From positions 1-46,891 of the forward strand of contig NZ_WVUG01000033.1 of the NCBI RefSeq assembly GCF_017614965.1: 46,891 nt of DNA, in the 5' to 3' direction. A program made the translations under genes and the position numbers. Source of the DNA: Streptomyces griseorubiginosus. GTDB lineage: Bacteria > Actinomycetota > Actinomycetes > Streptomycetales > Streptomycetaceae. Below the pieces are notes generated by a model that was given only the letters and a program-made list of their open reading frames with translations, was not told the origin of the DNA and ran no database searches. This document shows positions 28,447-35,915 of this stretch, piece after piece; the first letter of the stretch is position 1; each line of letters opens with the position of its first letter.

Positions 28447-29032
28447 GCGCGGCAAGCCCCCGGTCGAGCCCGTCACGCTCAAGATCCTGGTGGCCGGCGG
28501 ATTCGGCGTGGGCAAGACCACCCTGGTCGGCGCGGTCAGCGAGATCAGGCCGCTGCGCACCGAGGAACTGCTCACGGAGGCCGGACGTCCGGTCGACGAC
28601 ACGAGCGGTGTGGAGAGCAAGAGCACCACCACGGTGGCCATGGACTTCGGTCGTATCACCCTGCGCGAGGACCTGGTGCTGTACCTGTTCGGCACGCCCG
28701 GGCAGGAAAGGTTCTGGTTCATGTGGGACGAGCTGTCCGAGGGCGCCCTCGGGGCCGTCGTGCTGGCCGACACGCGGCGCCTGGAGGACTGCTTCGCCGC
28801 CGTCGACTACTTCGAGCGGCGCTCCATACCGTTCCTGGTCGGTGTCAACTGCTTCGAGGGCGCCGCCCGCTATCCGGCCGAGGACATCCGCCGGGCGCTC
28901 GACCTGGACGACGACGTGCCGCTCCTGCTGTGCGACGCCCGGGACCGCGAGTCGGTCAAGGAGATCCTCATCGGCGTCGTCCGGCACGCGATGGACCACG
29001 CCGCCGAGCGACGACAGACCGTCACCACCTGA
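28427..29032 (+). CDS. cvnD: Conservon Ras-like GTPase CvnD
   Basis: This encodes 201 residues. P-loop GGFGVGKTT is at residues 24-32, a switch-I-like region has [12 protein letters not shown], and [16 protein letters not shown] corresponds to the G3 switch-II motif. The NKxD base-recognition motif is replaced by GVNCFEG, as in this conservon family. It cycles between nucleotide states under CvnA-C control. Start ATG 28427, with AGGAG upstream, lies inside the end of the oxoprolinase gene, so its translation is coupled to it. A strong stem follows the stop. Confidence 0.95.
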
Positions 29033-29044
29033 GACGGTCACGGG

Positions 29045-29082
29045 TACGGCCCGTACCCCCGCCGACCGGGGTACGGGCCGTA
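29045..29082. terminator. Strong bidirectional terminator-like stem
   Basis: TACGGCCCGTACCCC (29045-29059) and GGGGTACGGGCCGTA (29068-29082) form a perfect 15-bp stem with an 8-base loop between the convergent cvnD and glpK genes. There is no T-run on either side, as is common in Streptomyces terminators. Confidence 0.75.
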
Positions 29083-29109
29083 GTCACGGGCACGCGCGCG
29101 CGTGGGTGC

Positions 29110-30621
29110 TCAGTTCGTTTCGTCCTCCAGCCAGCCGAAGCTCTTCTCCACGGCCTTGCGCCAGTTGTGGTACTCCCGGTCGCGGACGGAGGCGTCCATG
29201 GAGGGCGTCCACTCGACGTCCTTCTGCCAGTGGGCCTTCAGCTCGTCGAGGTCGTTCCACACGCCCGTGGCGAGTCCGGCGGCGTAGGCGGCGCCGAGAC
29301 AGGTGGTCTCGGAGACCTTCGGACGGACCACCGGAACGTCGAGCACGTCGGCCTGGTGCTGCATGAGCAGGTTGTTCTTGGTCATGCCGCCGTCCACCTT
29401 CAGGGTGGTGATGTGCACCCCGGAGTCCTGGTACATGGCGTCCACGACCTCGCGCGTCTGCCAGCTCGTCGCCTCCAGCACGGCCCGCGCGAGGTGCGCC
29501 TTGGTGACGTACCGGGTCAGACCGGTGACGACACCGCGGGCGTCGGAGCGCCAGTAGGGCGCGAACAGGCCGGAGAAGGCGGGGACGATGTAGGCGCCGC
29601 CGTTGTCCTCGACGCTCGCCGCCAGCGGCTCGATCTCGTCCGCGGTGCGGATGATCCCGAGCTGGTCGCGGAACCACTGGACGAGCGCGCCCGTTATCGC
29701 GATGGAGCCCTCCAGGCAGTAGACCGGCGCCTCGGTGCCGATCTTGTAGCCCATCGTCGTCAGCAGGCCGCTCTTCGACGCCACCGGCCGGTTGCCCGTG
29801 TTGAGCAGCAGGAAGGAGCCCGTGCCGTACGTGTTCTTCGCCGTGCCCACGTCGTAGCAGGCCTGTCCGAACACGGCCGCCTGCTGGTCGCCGAGCGCCG
29901 AGGCCACGGGCACCCCGGCGAGCTGGCCCACGGCGGTGCCGTACACCTCGGCGGAGGACTTGATCTCGGGCAGGACGGCCTCGGGGATGTTCATCGCGGA
30001 GAGGATGGACTGGTCCCACTGCAGGGTCTCCAGGTTCATCAGCATCGTCCGGCCGGCGTTGGTGACGTCGGTGACGTGCTGCCCGCCGTCGGTGCCGCCC
30101 GTCAGGTTCCAGATGAGCCAGGAGTCCATGGTGCCGAAGGCGATCTCGCCGTTCTCCGCGCGCGCCCGCAGACCGGGCACGTTGTCGAGCAGCCAGGCCG
30201 CCTTGGGGCCGGAGAAGTAGGTGGCGAGTGGCAGTCCGGTCTGCTCGCGGAACCGGTCCTGCCCGTCCGATCCGCCGAGCTGCCTGGTCAGCGCGTCGGT
30301 GCGGGTGTCCTGCCAGACGATCGCGTTGTGCACGGGCTTGCCGGTCGCGCGGTCCCACAGGAGCGTGGTCTCGCGCTGGTTGGTGATGCCGAGCGCGCTG
30401 AGCTGGTCGGCACGGAGTCCGGCCTTGGCGATCGCCCCCGCGACCACCGCCTGCACCTTCGACCAGATCTCGGTCGCGTCGTGCTCGACCCAGCCGGGCT
30501 TGGGAAAGATCTGGCGGTGTTCGCGCTGGTCGACGGCGACGATCGCGCCGTCCTGGTTGAAGACGATGCAACGGCTCGAGGTGGTGCCCTGGTCGATAGC
30601 GGCGACGAACTTGTCCGTCAT
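29110..30621 (-). CDS. glpK: Glycerol kinase
   Basis: This encodes 503 residues, full family length. FGGY-kinase motifs are visible: the phosphate-binding DQGTTSSR at residues 10-17, [16 protein letters not shown] and a late [15 protein letters not shown] region. It phosphorylates glycerol to glycerol 3-phosphate with ATP in the cytoplasm. No glpF or glpD lies next to it, unlike the classic Streptomyces gyl operon, so it is probably a second or stand-alone glycerol kinase. ATG 30621 follows AAGGGGACG and overlaps the stop of a 49-codon upstream frame (ATGA). Confidence 0.96.
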   Translation of the reverse strand: MTDKFVAAIDQGTTSSRCIVFNQDGAIVAVDQREHRQIFPKPGWVEHDATEIWSKVQAVVAGAIAKAGLRADQLSALGITNQRETTLLWDRATGKPVHNAIVWQDTRTDALTRQLGGSDGQDRFREQTGLPLATYFSGPKAAWLLDNVPGLRARAENGEIAFGTMDSWLIWNLTGGTDGGQHVTDVTNAGRTMLMNLETLQWDQSILSAMNIPEAVLPEIKSSAEVYGTAVGQLAGVPVASALGDQQAAVFGQACYDVGTAKNTYGTGSFLLLNTGNRPVASKSGLLTTMGYKIGTEAPVYCLEGSIAITGALVQWFRDQLGIIRTADEIEPLAASVEDNGGAYIVPAFSGLFAPYWRSDARGVVTGLTRYVTKAHLARAVLEATSWQTREVVDAMYQDSGVHITTLKVDGGMTKNNLLMQHQADVLDVPVVRPKVSETTCLGAAYAAGLATGVWNDLDELKAHWQKDVEWTPSMDASVRDREYHNWRKAVEKSFGWLEDETN

Positions 30622-30767
30622 GACGTCCCCTTCGTCGTTCCTTCAGGAGGCTGCTCGATGAGAAGGCTGCGCGGAGGATGAGCCAGTGCACGGGTCGGCG
30701 CCCCGAAGCCCCGGTCGCACGCCATGACGACCCAGTGGCTCGGTACGACCGCGTTTCCGTTGCTCAT
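30618..30767 (-). CDS. Candidate 49-residue upstream ORF coupled to glpK
   Basis: ATG at 30767 has AGGAG six bases upstream and opens a 49-codon frame (starting [20 protein letters not shown]) whose TGA overlaps the glpK ATG by four bases. The strong ribosome site and exact overlap argue that it is translated. No family is recognised and no membrane segment is evident. It may be a leader controlling glpK translation or a small protein. Confidence 0.42.
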   Translation of the reverse strand: MSNGNAVVPSHWVVMACDRGFGAPTRALAHPPRSLLIEQPPEGTTKGTS

Positions 30768-31026
30768 GTCGGCTCCTAGGCCCCGGCCCTGCGCGCAGGG
30801 TGCGGTGACGAGCGTGCCGTCGCAGCCGAATCGCCCGTGGGGGAATGGGCCTGTTCTGCAGGCGGGGCCCGCGCGGCGTGTGCCTGGTTACACCGTCTAT
30901 GTACGGCGATGTCGGCCGACACCGGAAGTGTTCACCGGCGCCCAGAGAGCGTCAAGGTCGCGGACACCAACGGTGACAGCCGCCTGAACGTCCGTACGGC
31001 AGACGCTTCGGCGAGGCGACACCAGA
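30768..31026. promoter_or_regulatory. glpK upstream region
   Basis: No gene is supported here. Reading left, TTGACG (around 30950-30955 on the minus strand) is a possible -35 but no good -10 is paired with it. A perfect 12-base palindrome TGTCGGCCGACA lies at 30910-30921 and could be an operator for the glpK unit. The 3' end of the EAL-GGDEF gene is at 31027. Confidence 0.35.
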
Positions 31027-32676
31027 TCAGCCTAGGCCGGGTTCCGCCACCGCGCAGCCCGCCGGGGCGGGCGCCCCCGTGCCGCGCACGATCTCATGAC
31101 CGGGCAGGCCCGCCTGCCCCAGCACCCAGCTGGCCCCGTGCAGCGCCTTGGCGGCCTTCTTCAGTGGCGCCAGGGCGGCCGCGGCCTGCCGGTGGTCCGC
31201 CACGCTGCCCGGCGGGCACAGGACCGTGGCCAGGGACAGCGTGACGGGTCGCCCGCCCGCTGACCACGGCACGTCCAGCACGGTTGCGGCGAGCGGATCC
31301 AGCCGCTCGGGATCGGCGAGCACCAGGAAGTCGTCGCCGCCGATATGGCCCACGCGCGTGCTGCCGGTCGCCGCTTGCTGCAGTGCCCTTCCCACCGACC
31401 GGATCAGCTCGTCGCCCGCCGCGAACCCGGCCCCGTCGTTGACCTGCTTGAAGTGGTCCACGTCGAGCCAGCTGAGCGCGAACGCCCGGCCGTCCGCGAT
31501 GCGCCGGTCCACCTCCGAGGTGATCACGTCCGACCCGGGCAGCCGGGTCAGCGGATTGAGCCCGGCGGCCTCCTCGACTCGGCTCTCGGCCAGTGCCCGC
31601 ACCAGGTCGGCGAGGCGTACGACGCCCACGCACCGCCCGTACCGGTCGACCACCGCCACGTCGTCCGACGTGCGGTCACGGGCGCCGACGGCGACCACGT
31701 CCAGCACCTCCCAGGCGGTGGCGTCGACGCCCACCGTCCGCGGGGGATCGCCGAGCTTGGCGGCGAGACGGTCGGCGTACAGGGCGTGTCCGTAGCGGCC
31801 CGACATCGACAGCAGGAAGCGTGAGCGGTGCACCGAGCGGACCGGGACGCCGTGCGGGTCCACGAGCAGTACCCCGGACACCTCGGGAGCCCCGGTCAGC
31901 AGCGCCCGTACCTGGCCCGCGGTCGCGGTCGCGGGCAGCAGGGCGGCCGGCCGCACGAACTCGCGCACCGAAGGGCCGGACCGCGGCACCGCCACGGCGC
32001 CGGGGGAGCGGGGCGGAACGTATACGTCCGCTGCGGGCAGCCTCGTCGGCGGCGCGAACAGGTCGCCCTGGGCCAGCTGGGCACCGGCCGTCACCGCGGC
32101 GGCGAACTGCAGCTCCGTCTCCACGCCTTCGACGGACAGGAGGGCCCCGAGCTCCTCGCACAGTGTCCGCATCGCCCGCACGGCCGCCGGCCGGACCAGC
32201 AGTGAGGCGTCGAGCTTCACCAGCTCGGGCGCGAGGTCGGTGAGCAGCCGCAGGGGTACGTCCCCGTCCCCGATGCCGTCGGCGCTGATCCGGAAGCCCT
32301 GGGCCCGAACCGCGCCCACCGCCTCCAGCAGGGCCGGCTGGGGCACGTGCGTGTAGGGCGGTCCGACGTCGATGGTCACCTCCCAGGGCAGCCGTCCCGC
32401 CTGGCGCACCGCGTCGTGCAGCGGGGTCAGGCCGCCGAGGTCGGCGAGGGTACCCGCGAAGACGTTGACGTGCAGCGGCAGCAGTGTTTCCTTGCTCGCC
32501 GCCGCGCGGATCGCCAACACCGCGAGACGGCCGTCGAGTTCGGGATCGCGACGGGCCTCGGCCAGGATGTCCCCAGTCTCCGGGCGGGCGAGTATCTCCA
32601 ACCCCGCGACTCCACCGGTCGCCAAGTTGACCACTGGTTGGAAGGCGAAGCGCAGAGTGTCCGTCCAGGAGCGCAC
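31027..32676 (-). CDS. EAL-CBS-GGDEF cyclic-di-GMP signalling protein
   Basis: About 549 residues from GTG 32676; a TTG at 32709 is also possible. The N-terminal EAL-like domain (about 1-225) keeps GLEILAR, the Asn strand HVNVFAG, KLDASLL and VEGVET, but the DDFG metal motif reads ADGIGDG and the EITE strand reads TIDV, so phosphodiesterase activity is doubtful. A CBS pair occupies about 255-385. The GGDEF domain (about 390-530) has WLDVDHFKQVND and IGGDDF, compatible with diguanylate cyclase activity, and lacks an RxxD inhibitory site. No membrane helix is visible, so it is probably a cytoplasmic c-di-GMP synthase or sensor gated by nucleotide binding at the CBS pair. Confidence 0.88.
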   Translation of the reverse strand: MRSWTDTLRFAFQPVVNLATGGVAGLEILARPETGDILAEARRDPELDGRLAVLAIRAAASKETLLPLHVNVFAGTLADLGGLTPLHDAVRQAGRLPWEVTIDVGPPYTHVPQPALLEAVGAVRAQGFRISADGIGDGDVPLRLLTDLAPELVKLDASLLVRPAAVRAMRTLCEELGALLSVEGVETELQFAAAVTAGAQLAQGDLFAPPTRLPAADVYVPPRSPGAVAVPRSGPSVREFVRPAALLPATATAGQVRALLTGAPEVSGVLLVDPHGVPVRSVHRSRFLLSMSGRYGHALYADRLAAKLGDPPRTVGVDATAWEVLDVVAVGARDRTSDDVAVVDRYGRCVGVVRLADLVRALAESRVEEAAGLNPLTRLPGSDVITSEVDRRIADGRAFALSWLDVDHFKQVNDGAGFAAGDELIRSVGRALQQAATGSTRVGHIGGDDFLVLADPERLDPLAATVLDVPWSAGGRPVTLSLATVLCPPGSVADHRQAAAALAPLKKAAKALHGASWVLGQAGLPGHEIVRGTGAPAPAGCAVAEPGLG

Positions 32677-32810
32677 GGCAGCATGATGACTCCACCGGCG
32701 CACGCCCAAGCCCAGTTCATGAGACGTTCACGCAGGCTTCCGGGGTGATCACGCAGCGTGCGAGACAGGGCTTGCGTCCGGCCTCACCGCCGGCACTCGC
32801 GGCTCGCCTG

Positions 32811-34001
32811 CTAGCGCACAGCGATCACCGCCGACCCGTGCCCGAACAGCCCCTGGTTGGCCGTGATCCCGACGCGGGCCCCCGCGACCTGGCGGTCACC
32901 GGCTCGCTCCCTCAACTGCCAGGTAAGCTCGCACACTTGGGCGATCGCCTGAGCCGGTACCGCCTCCCCGAAGGAGGCCAGACCGCCGCTCGTGTTCACC
33001 GGTATACGACCGCCCGGGGCCGTCGCGCCCTCCCGCAGCAGCTTCGCGCCGTCGCCCTCACCGCACAGCCCCAGGTCCTCGTACCACTGCAACTCCAGCG
33101 CGGTGGACAGGTCGTAGACCTCGGCCAGGGAGAGGTCCTCCGGTCCGATGCCCGCCTCCTCGTAGGCGGCGAGGGCGATCGAGGCCCGGAAGGTCTCGGC
33201 GGCCGGTTCGACGGCCACCGCGGAGTCCGTCGCGATGTCCGGCAGATCGAGCACGGTGCTCGGGTAGCGCGGCGTCACCGTCGACACCGCCCTGATCCGC
33301 ACCGGCTCCGCCACCCCGTGCCGCCGCGCGAACTCCATGCTGGACAGCACCAGGGCCGCCCCGCCGTCCGACGTCGCGCAGATGTCGAGCAGCCGCAGCG
33401 GATCGGCCACCACCGCGGAGGCGGCGACCTCCTCGGCGGTGACCCGCTTGCGGTAGCGGGCGTTCGGATTGAGCGCCCCCGACGCCGCGTTCTTCACCTT
33501 GACCTGCGCGAAGTCCTCGGGCGTGTCCCCGTGCACGGCCATGCGCCGACGCGCGTACAGCCCGAAGTACGTCGGGTTCGTCGCGCCCAGGACCCGGAAA
33601 CGCAGCCAGTCGGGGTCGTCGGGCCGGTCGCCGCCCGCCGGCCGGAAGAACCCCTTGGGCGCAGCGTCCGCGCCCACCACGAGGACCACGTCGGCCAGGC
33701 CCGAGAGGATCTGCGCCCGCGCGGTGTTGACGGCCTGCGCTCCCGACGCGCACGCCGCGTACACGCTCGTCACCCGCGCTCCTTGCCAGCCCAGCGCCTT
33801 CGCGAAGGTCGCCCCGGCCACATGGCCCGGATAGCCGCCGCGCACGGTGTCCGCGCCGACCACGGAGCCGACGTCACGCCAGTCGATCCCCGCGTCGGCG
33901 AGCGCCGCCCGGGCCGCCGCCACCCCGTACTCGACGAAGCTGCGCCCCCACTTGCCCCACGGATGCATCCCCGCTCCGAGCACCGCCACCTCGCCCGTCA
34001 T
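32811..34001 (-). CDS. Thiolase-like lipid-transfer protein (Ltp2-like)
   Basis: This encodes 396 residues from ATG 34001; the longer frame would run through the DUF35 gene. The thiolase fold shows VLGAGMHPWGKWGRSF at the start, the Cys loop SVYAACASGAQAV, and a C-terminal NTSGGLASFGEAVPAQ. The usual catalytic His of the GHPxG motif is replaced (FGEAV), and the second Cys region reads NQGLFGHGSAV. These changes fit the non-thiolytic SCP-x/Ltp group, in which Ltp2 with a DUF35 partner does a retro-aldol cleavage of steroid CoA esters. The start overlaps the DUF35 stop by four bases, so a two-subunit complex is likely. The acyl-CoA substrate is unknown. Confidence 0.88.
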   Translation of the reverse strand: MTGEVAVLGAGMHPWGKWGRSFVEYGVAAARAALADAGIDWRDVGSVVGADTVRGGYPGHVAGATFAKALGWQGARVTSVYAACASGAQAVNTARAQILSGLADVVLVVGADAAPKGFFRPAGGDRPDDPDWLRFRVLGATNPTYFGLYARRRMAVHGDTPEDFAQVKVKNAASGALNPNARYRKRVTAEEVAASAVVADPLRLLDICATSDGGAALVLSSMEFARRHGVAEPVRIRAVSTVTPRYPSTVLDLPDIATDSAVAVEPAAETFRASIALAAYEEAGIGPEDLSLAEVYDLSTALELQWYEDLGLCGEGDGAKLLREGATAPGGRIPVNTSGGLASFGEAVPAQAIAQVCELTWQLRERAGDRQVAGARVGITANQGLFGHGSAVIAVR

Positions 34002-34444
34002 GCCCCACCCCCCGTCGGCCGCCAGTGCCACGTCGTCCAGGCCGTCTCCGCGTCCTCGTGAAGCACACCGGGGACGACCTCCACCTCCATGCCCACCGTC
34101 AGATCGGCGACGGTGATCCCGGGAACCGCCTGGCCCAGCACCACGATCCGCTCGGCCGCCAGCTCCACAGCGATCAACGCGTACGGCTCCCAGGGAAGTT
34201 CCGGATTCGTCACATAGGGTGACGGGGGCCGGTACCGGCTGTCCGTGTAGGACCAGATCCGCCCGCGCGGTGAGAGGGGCACCTCCTCGAGGTCTCCGCC
34301 GGGACACCCGGGATTGCGGCAGTGGCCGTCCTCACGGGGAAAGAACACCGAGGCGCAGGCGGCGCAGCGGGTGCCGAGGAGTCTGAAGTCGTCACCGTCC
34401 CCGGTGAACCATCCGTCGACCACAGGTGTTCGTGCTCGAGTCAC
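33998..34444 (-). CDS. DUF35 OB-fold, zinc-ribbon protein
   Basis: This encodes 148 residues from GTG 34444 behind GGGAGGG. A rubredoxin-like zinc ribbon is formed by CAAC and a second Cys pair in HCRNPGC (about residues 28-48). It is followed by an OB-fold (GRIWSYTDSRYRPP through RIVVLGQAVPG). DUF35 proteins bind acyl-CoA and stabilise thiolase-like partners, such as ChsH2 with Ltp2. The 4-base overlap with the thiolase-like gene supports that role. A perfect palindrome lies just upstream. Confidence 0.92.
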   Translation of the reverse strand: MTRARTPVVDGWFTGDGDDFRLLGTRCAACASVFFPREDGHCRNPGCPGGDLEEVPLSPRGRIWSYTDSRYRPPSPYVTNPELPWEPYALIAVELAAERIVVLGQAVPGITVADLTVGMEVEVVPGVLHEDAETAWTTWHWRPTGGGA

Positions 34445-34464
34445 AATCCCTCCCCGACGCCGAA

Positions 34465-34481
34465 TCTGACGGAACGTCAGA
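34465..34481. promoter_or_regulatory. Perfect palindrome upstream of the DUF35-thiolase operon
   Basis: TCTGACGGAACGTCAGA has perfect 7-base arms around GAA. It lies 20 bases upstream of the DUF35 start and about 40 bases before the divergent dipeptidase. TetR-type regulators of acyl-CoA metabolism use sites of this kind, but no such regulator is encoded in the window. Confidence 0.55.
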
Positions 34482-34521
34482 AGTGTGTCACGCGCGTCCG
34501 GAATTGGGCAGTGCAGGAGAC

Positions 34522-35331
34522 ATGACACGACTCACCAGTGCAGTACGCGGTCTCGTCACCGCCCTCGCAGCCCTGCTGGCCGTGACCGCCGCCTCCGCAC
34601 CCGTCCGGGCCGAGACGGACCCCAAGGCGCCGAAGGACTTCGTGGCCCTGAGAAGCGTGGACCCGACGATCATCCAGGAGATGCGCTACTTCACCCCGCA
34701 CAACTTCGTCGGCGAACGCATCGACGGCTACGAGCAACCGGTGTGCATCCTCACCCGCCCCGCCGCCGAAGCCCTCCACAAGGTCCAGCAAAAGCTCCTG
34801 CGCGAGGGCTACACGCTCAAGGTGTACGACTGCTACCGGCCGCAGCGCGCCGTGAACCACTTCGTGCGCTGGGCCGAGGACCTCGACGATCAGGCGACGA
34901 AGGGCGAGTTCTATCCGAACGTCGACAAGACCCGGCTGTTCGCGGACGGCTACATCGCGGAGAAGTCCGGCCACAGCCGCGGCTCGACCATGGACCTCAC
35001 CATCGTGAGGCTCCCGGCGAGGCCCACCCGGCCCTACCACCCTGGAGAGCCGCTCGTGCCCTGCTTCGCACCCAAGGACGAACGCTTCCCCGACAACTCC
35101 GTCGACATGGGCACCGGCTTCGACTGCTTCGACACCCTCGCGCACACCCTCGACCCGCGTGTCCAGGGCCGACAGCGCGCCAACCGTCTGCTGCTGAAGA
35201 GCACCATGGAGAGCCTCGGCTTCGTCAACCTCGCCGAGGAGTGGTGGCACTACACGTACCGGCCCGAGCCCTACCCGGACACCTATTTCAACTTCCCCGT
35301 GTCCTGGAAGTCGCTCGTCGGCCGCCGTTGA
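34522..35331 (+). CDS. Secreted D-Ala-D-Ala dipeptidase (VanX/DdpX family)
   Basis: This encodes 269 residues from ATG 34522 (CAGGAGA upstream). An N-terminal signal peptide has a hydrophobic core LVTALAALLAVTAASAP with cleavage probably after VRA near residue 30. The family zinc-site motif SxHxxG...D is present as SGHSRGSTMDLTIV (about 149-162), with the catalytic Glu and third ligand His in EEWWHY near 239-244. VanX enzymes cleave D-Ala-D-Ala. Because this one is exported and no vanH or vanA is near, recycling or trimming of cell-wall D-Ala dipeptides is more likely than glycopeptide resistance. Confidence 0.92.
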   Translation: MTRLTSAVRGLVTALAALLAVTAASAPVRAETDPKAPKDFVALRSVDPTIIQEMRYFTPHNFVGERIDGYEQPVCILTRPAAEALHKVQQKLLREGYTLKVYDCYRPQRAVNHFVRWAEDLDDQATKGEFYPNVDKTRLFADGYIAEKSGHSRGSTMDLTIVRLPARPTRPYHPGEPLVPCFAPKDERFPDNSVDMGTGFDCFDTLAHTLDPRVQGRQRANRLLLKSTMESLGFVNLAEEWWHYTYRPEPYPDTYFNFPVSWKSLVGRR

Positions 35332-35378
35332 GCAACCTCCGCGAGACGCCGTTCCCCCGATCGGATACATTCCGCTTC

Positions 35379-35915
35379 GTGTCCGAAACTCAAGCCTCCA
35401 CCGCCAACTCCGCGCCCGACTCACACTGTTCGAGCTGCGGAGCGCCCTATGGAGAGGGCGTCTCCGGCTGGCCGCGCACCTGCCCGGCCTGCCACACCGT
35501 GGCCTACCGCAACCCGCTGCCGGTCGCGGTCGCACTCCAGCCCGTGTACGACACCAAGGGCACCGCCCTGGTCGTCATCACCCGAACCGTCGCTCCCGCG
35601 CGCGGGGGTATCGCCCTGCCCGGCGGGTTCATCGACGACCGGGAGGACTGGCGGCAGGCCGTCGTGCGCGAGCTCAAGGAGGAGACCGGCATCGACGCGG
35701 CCGGCCGCGACGTCCGCCTCGTCGACGCCATGAGCTCGCCCGACGGCCATCTGCTGCTGTTCGGTCTGCTCCCCGAACGGCCCGCGGAGGGGCTGCCGCA
35801 GTCGGCGGCCACGGACGAGACGGAAGGCTGGCACCTCCTGCGCCGGCCGGAGGAACTCGCCTTCCCGTTGCACACGCTGGCGGTGCGCGCCTGGTTCGAG
35901 GGCCGCTACGTCTGA
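35379..35915 (+). CDS. Nudix hydrolase with N-terminal zinc ribbon
   Basis: This encodes 178 residues from GTG 35379; no strong ribosome site was seen, so the start is tentative. The N-terminus has two Cys pairs (CSSC and CPAC) forming a zinc ribbon as in NADH pyrophosphatase-like proteins. A full Nudix box, from GFIDDRED to REFL-like RELKEETGI with G-x5-E-x7-RE-x2-EE-x-G spacing, occupies about residues 81-104. It probably hydrolyses a nucleoside diphosphate derivative. Its stop lies ten bases inside the convergent GH31 gene. Confidence 0.9.
   Translation: MSETQASTANSAPDSHCSSCGAPYGEGVSGWPRTCPACHTVAYRNPLPVAVALQPVYDTKGTALVVITRTVAPARGGIALPGGFIDDREDWRQAVVRELKEETGIDAAGRDVRLVDAMSSPDGHLLLFGLLPERPAEGLPQSAATDETEGWHLLRRPEELAFPLHTLAVRAWFEGRYV

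Noticed and set aside
30724..30987. Plus-strand 87-codon frame before the GGDEF gene
   Set aside because: It lacks a ribosome site and domain and runs against the glpK upstream frame, which has better signals.
34522..35331. Glycopeptide-resistance gene vanX
   Set aside because: A signal peptide and the absence of vanH, vanA and regulators argue against a resistance cluster.
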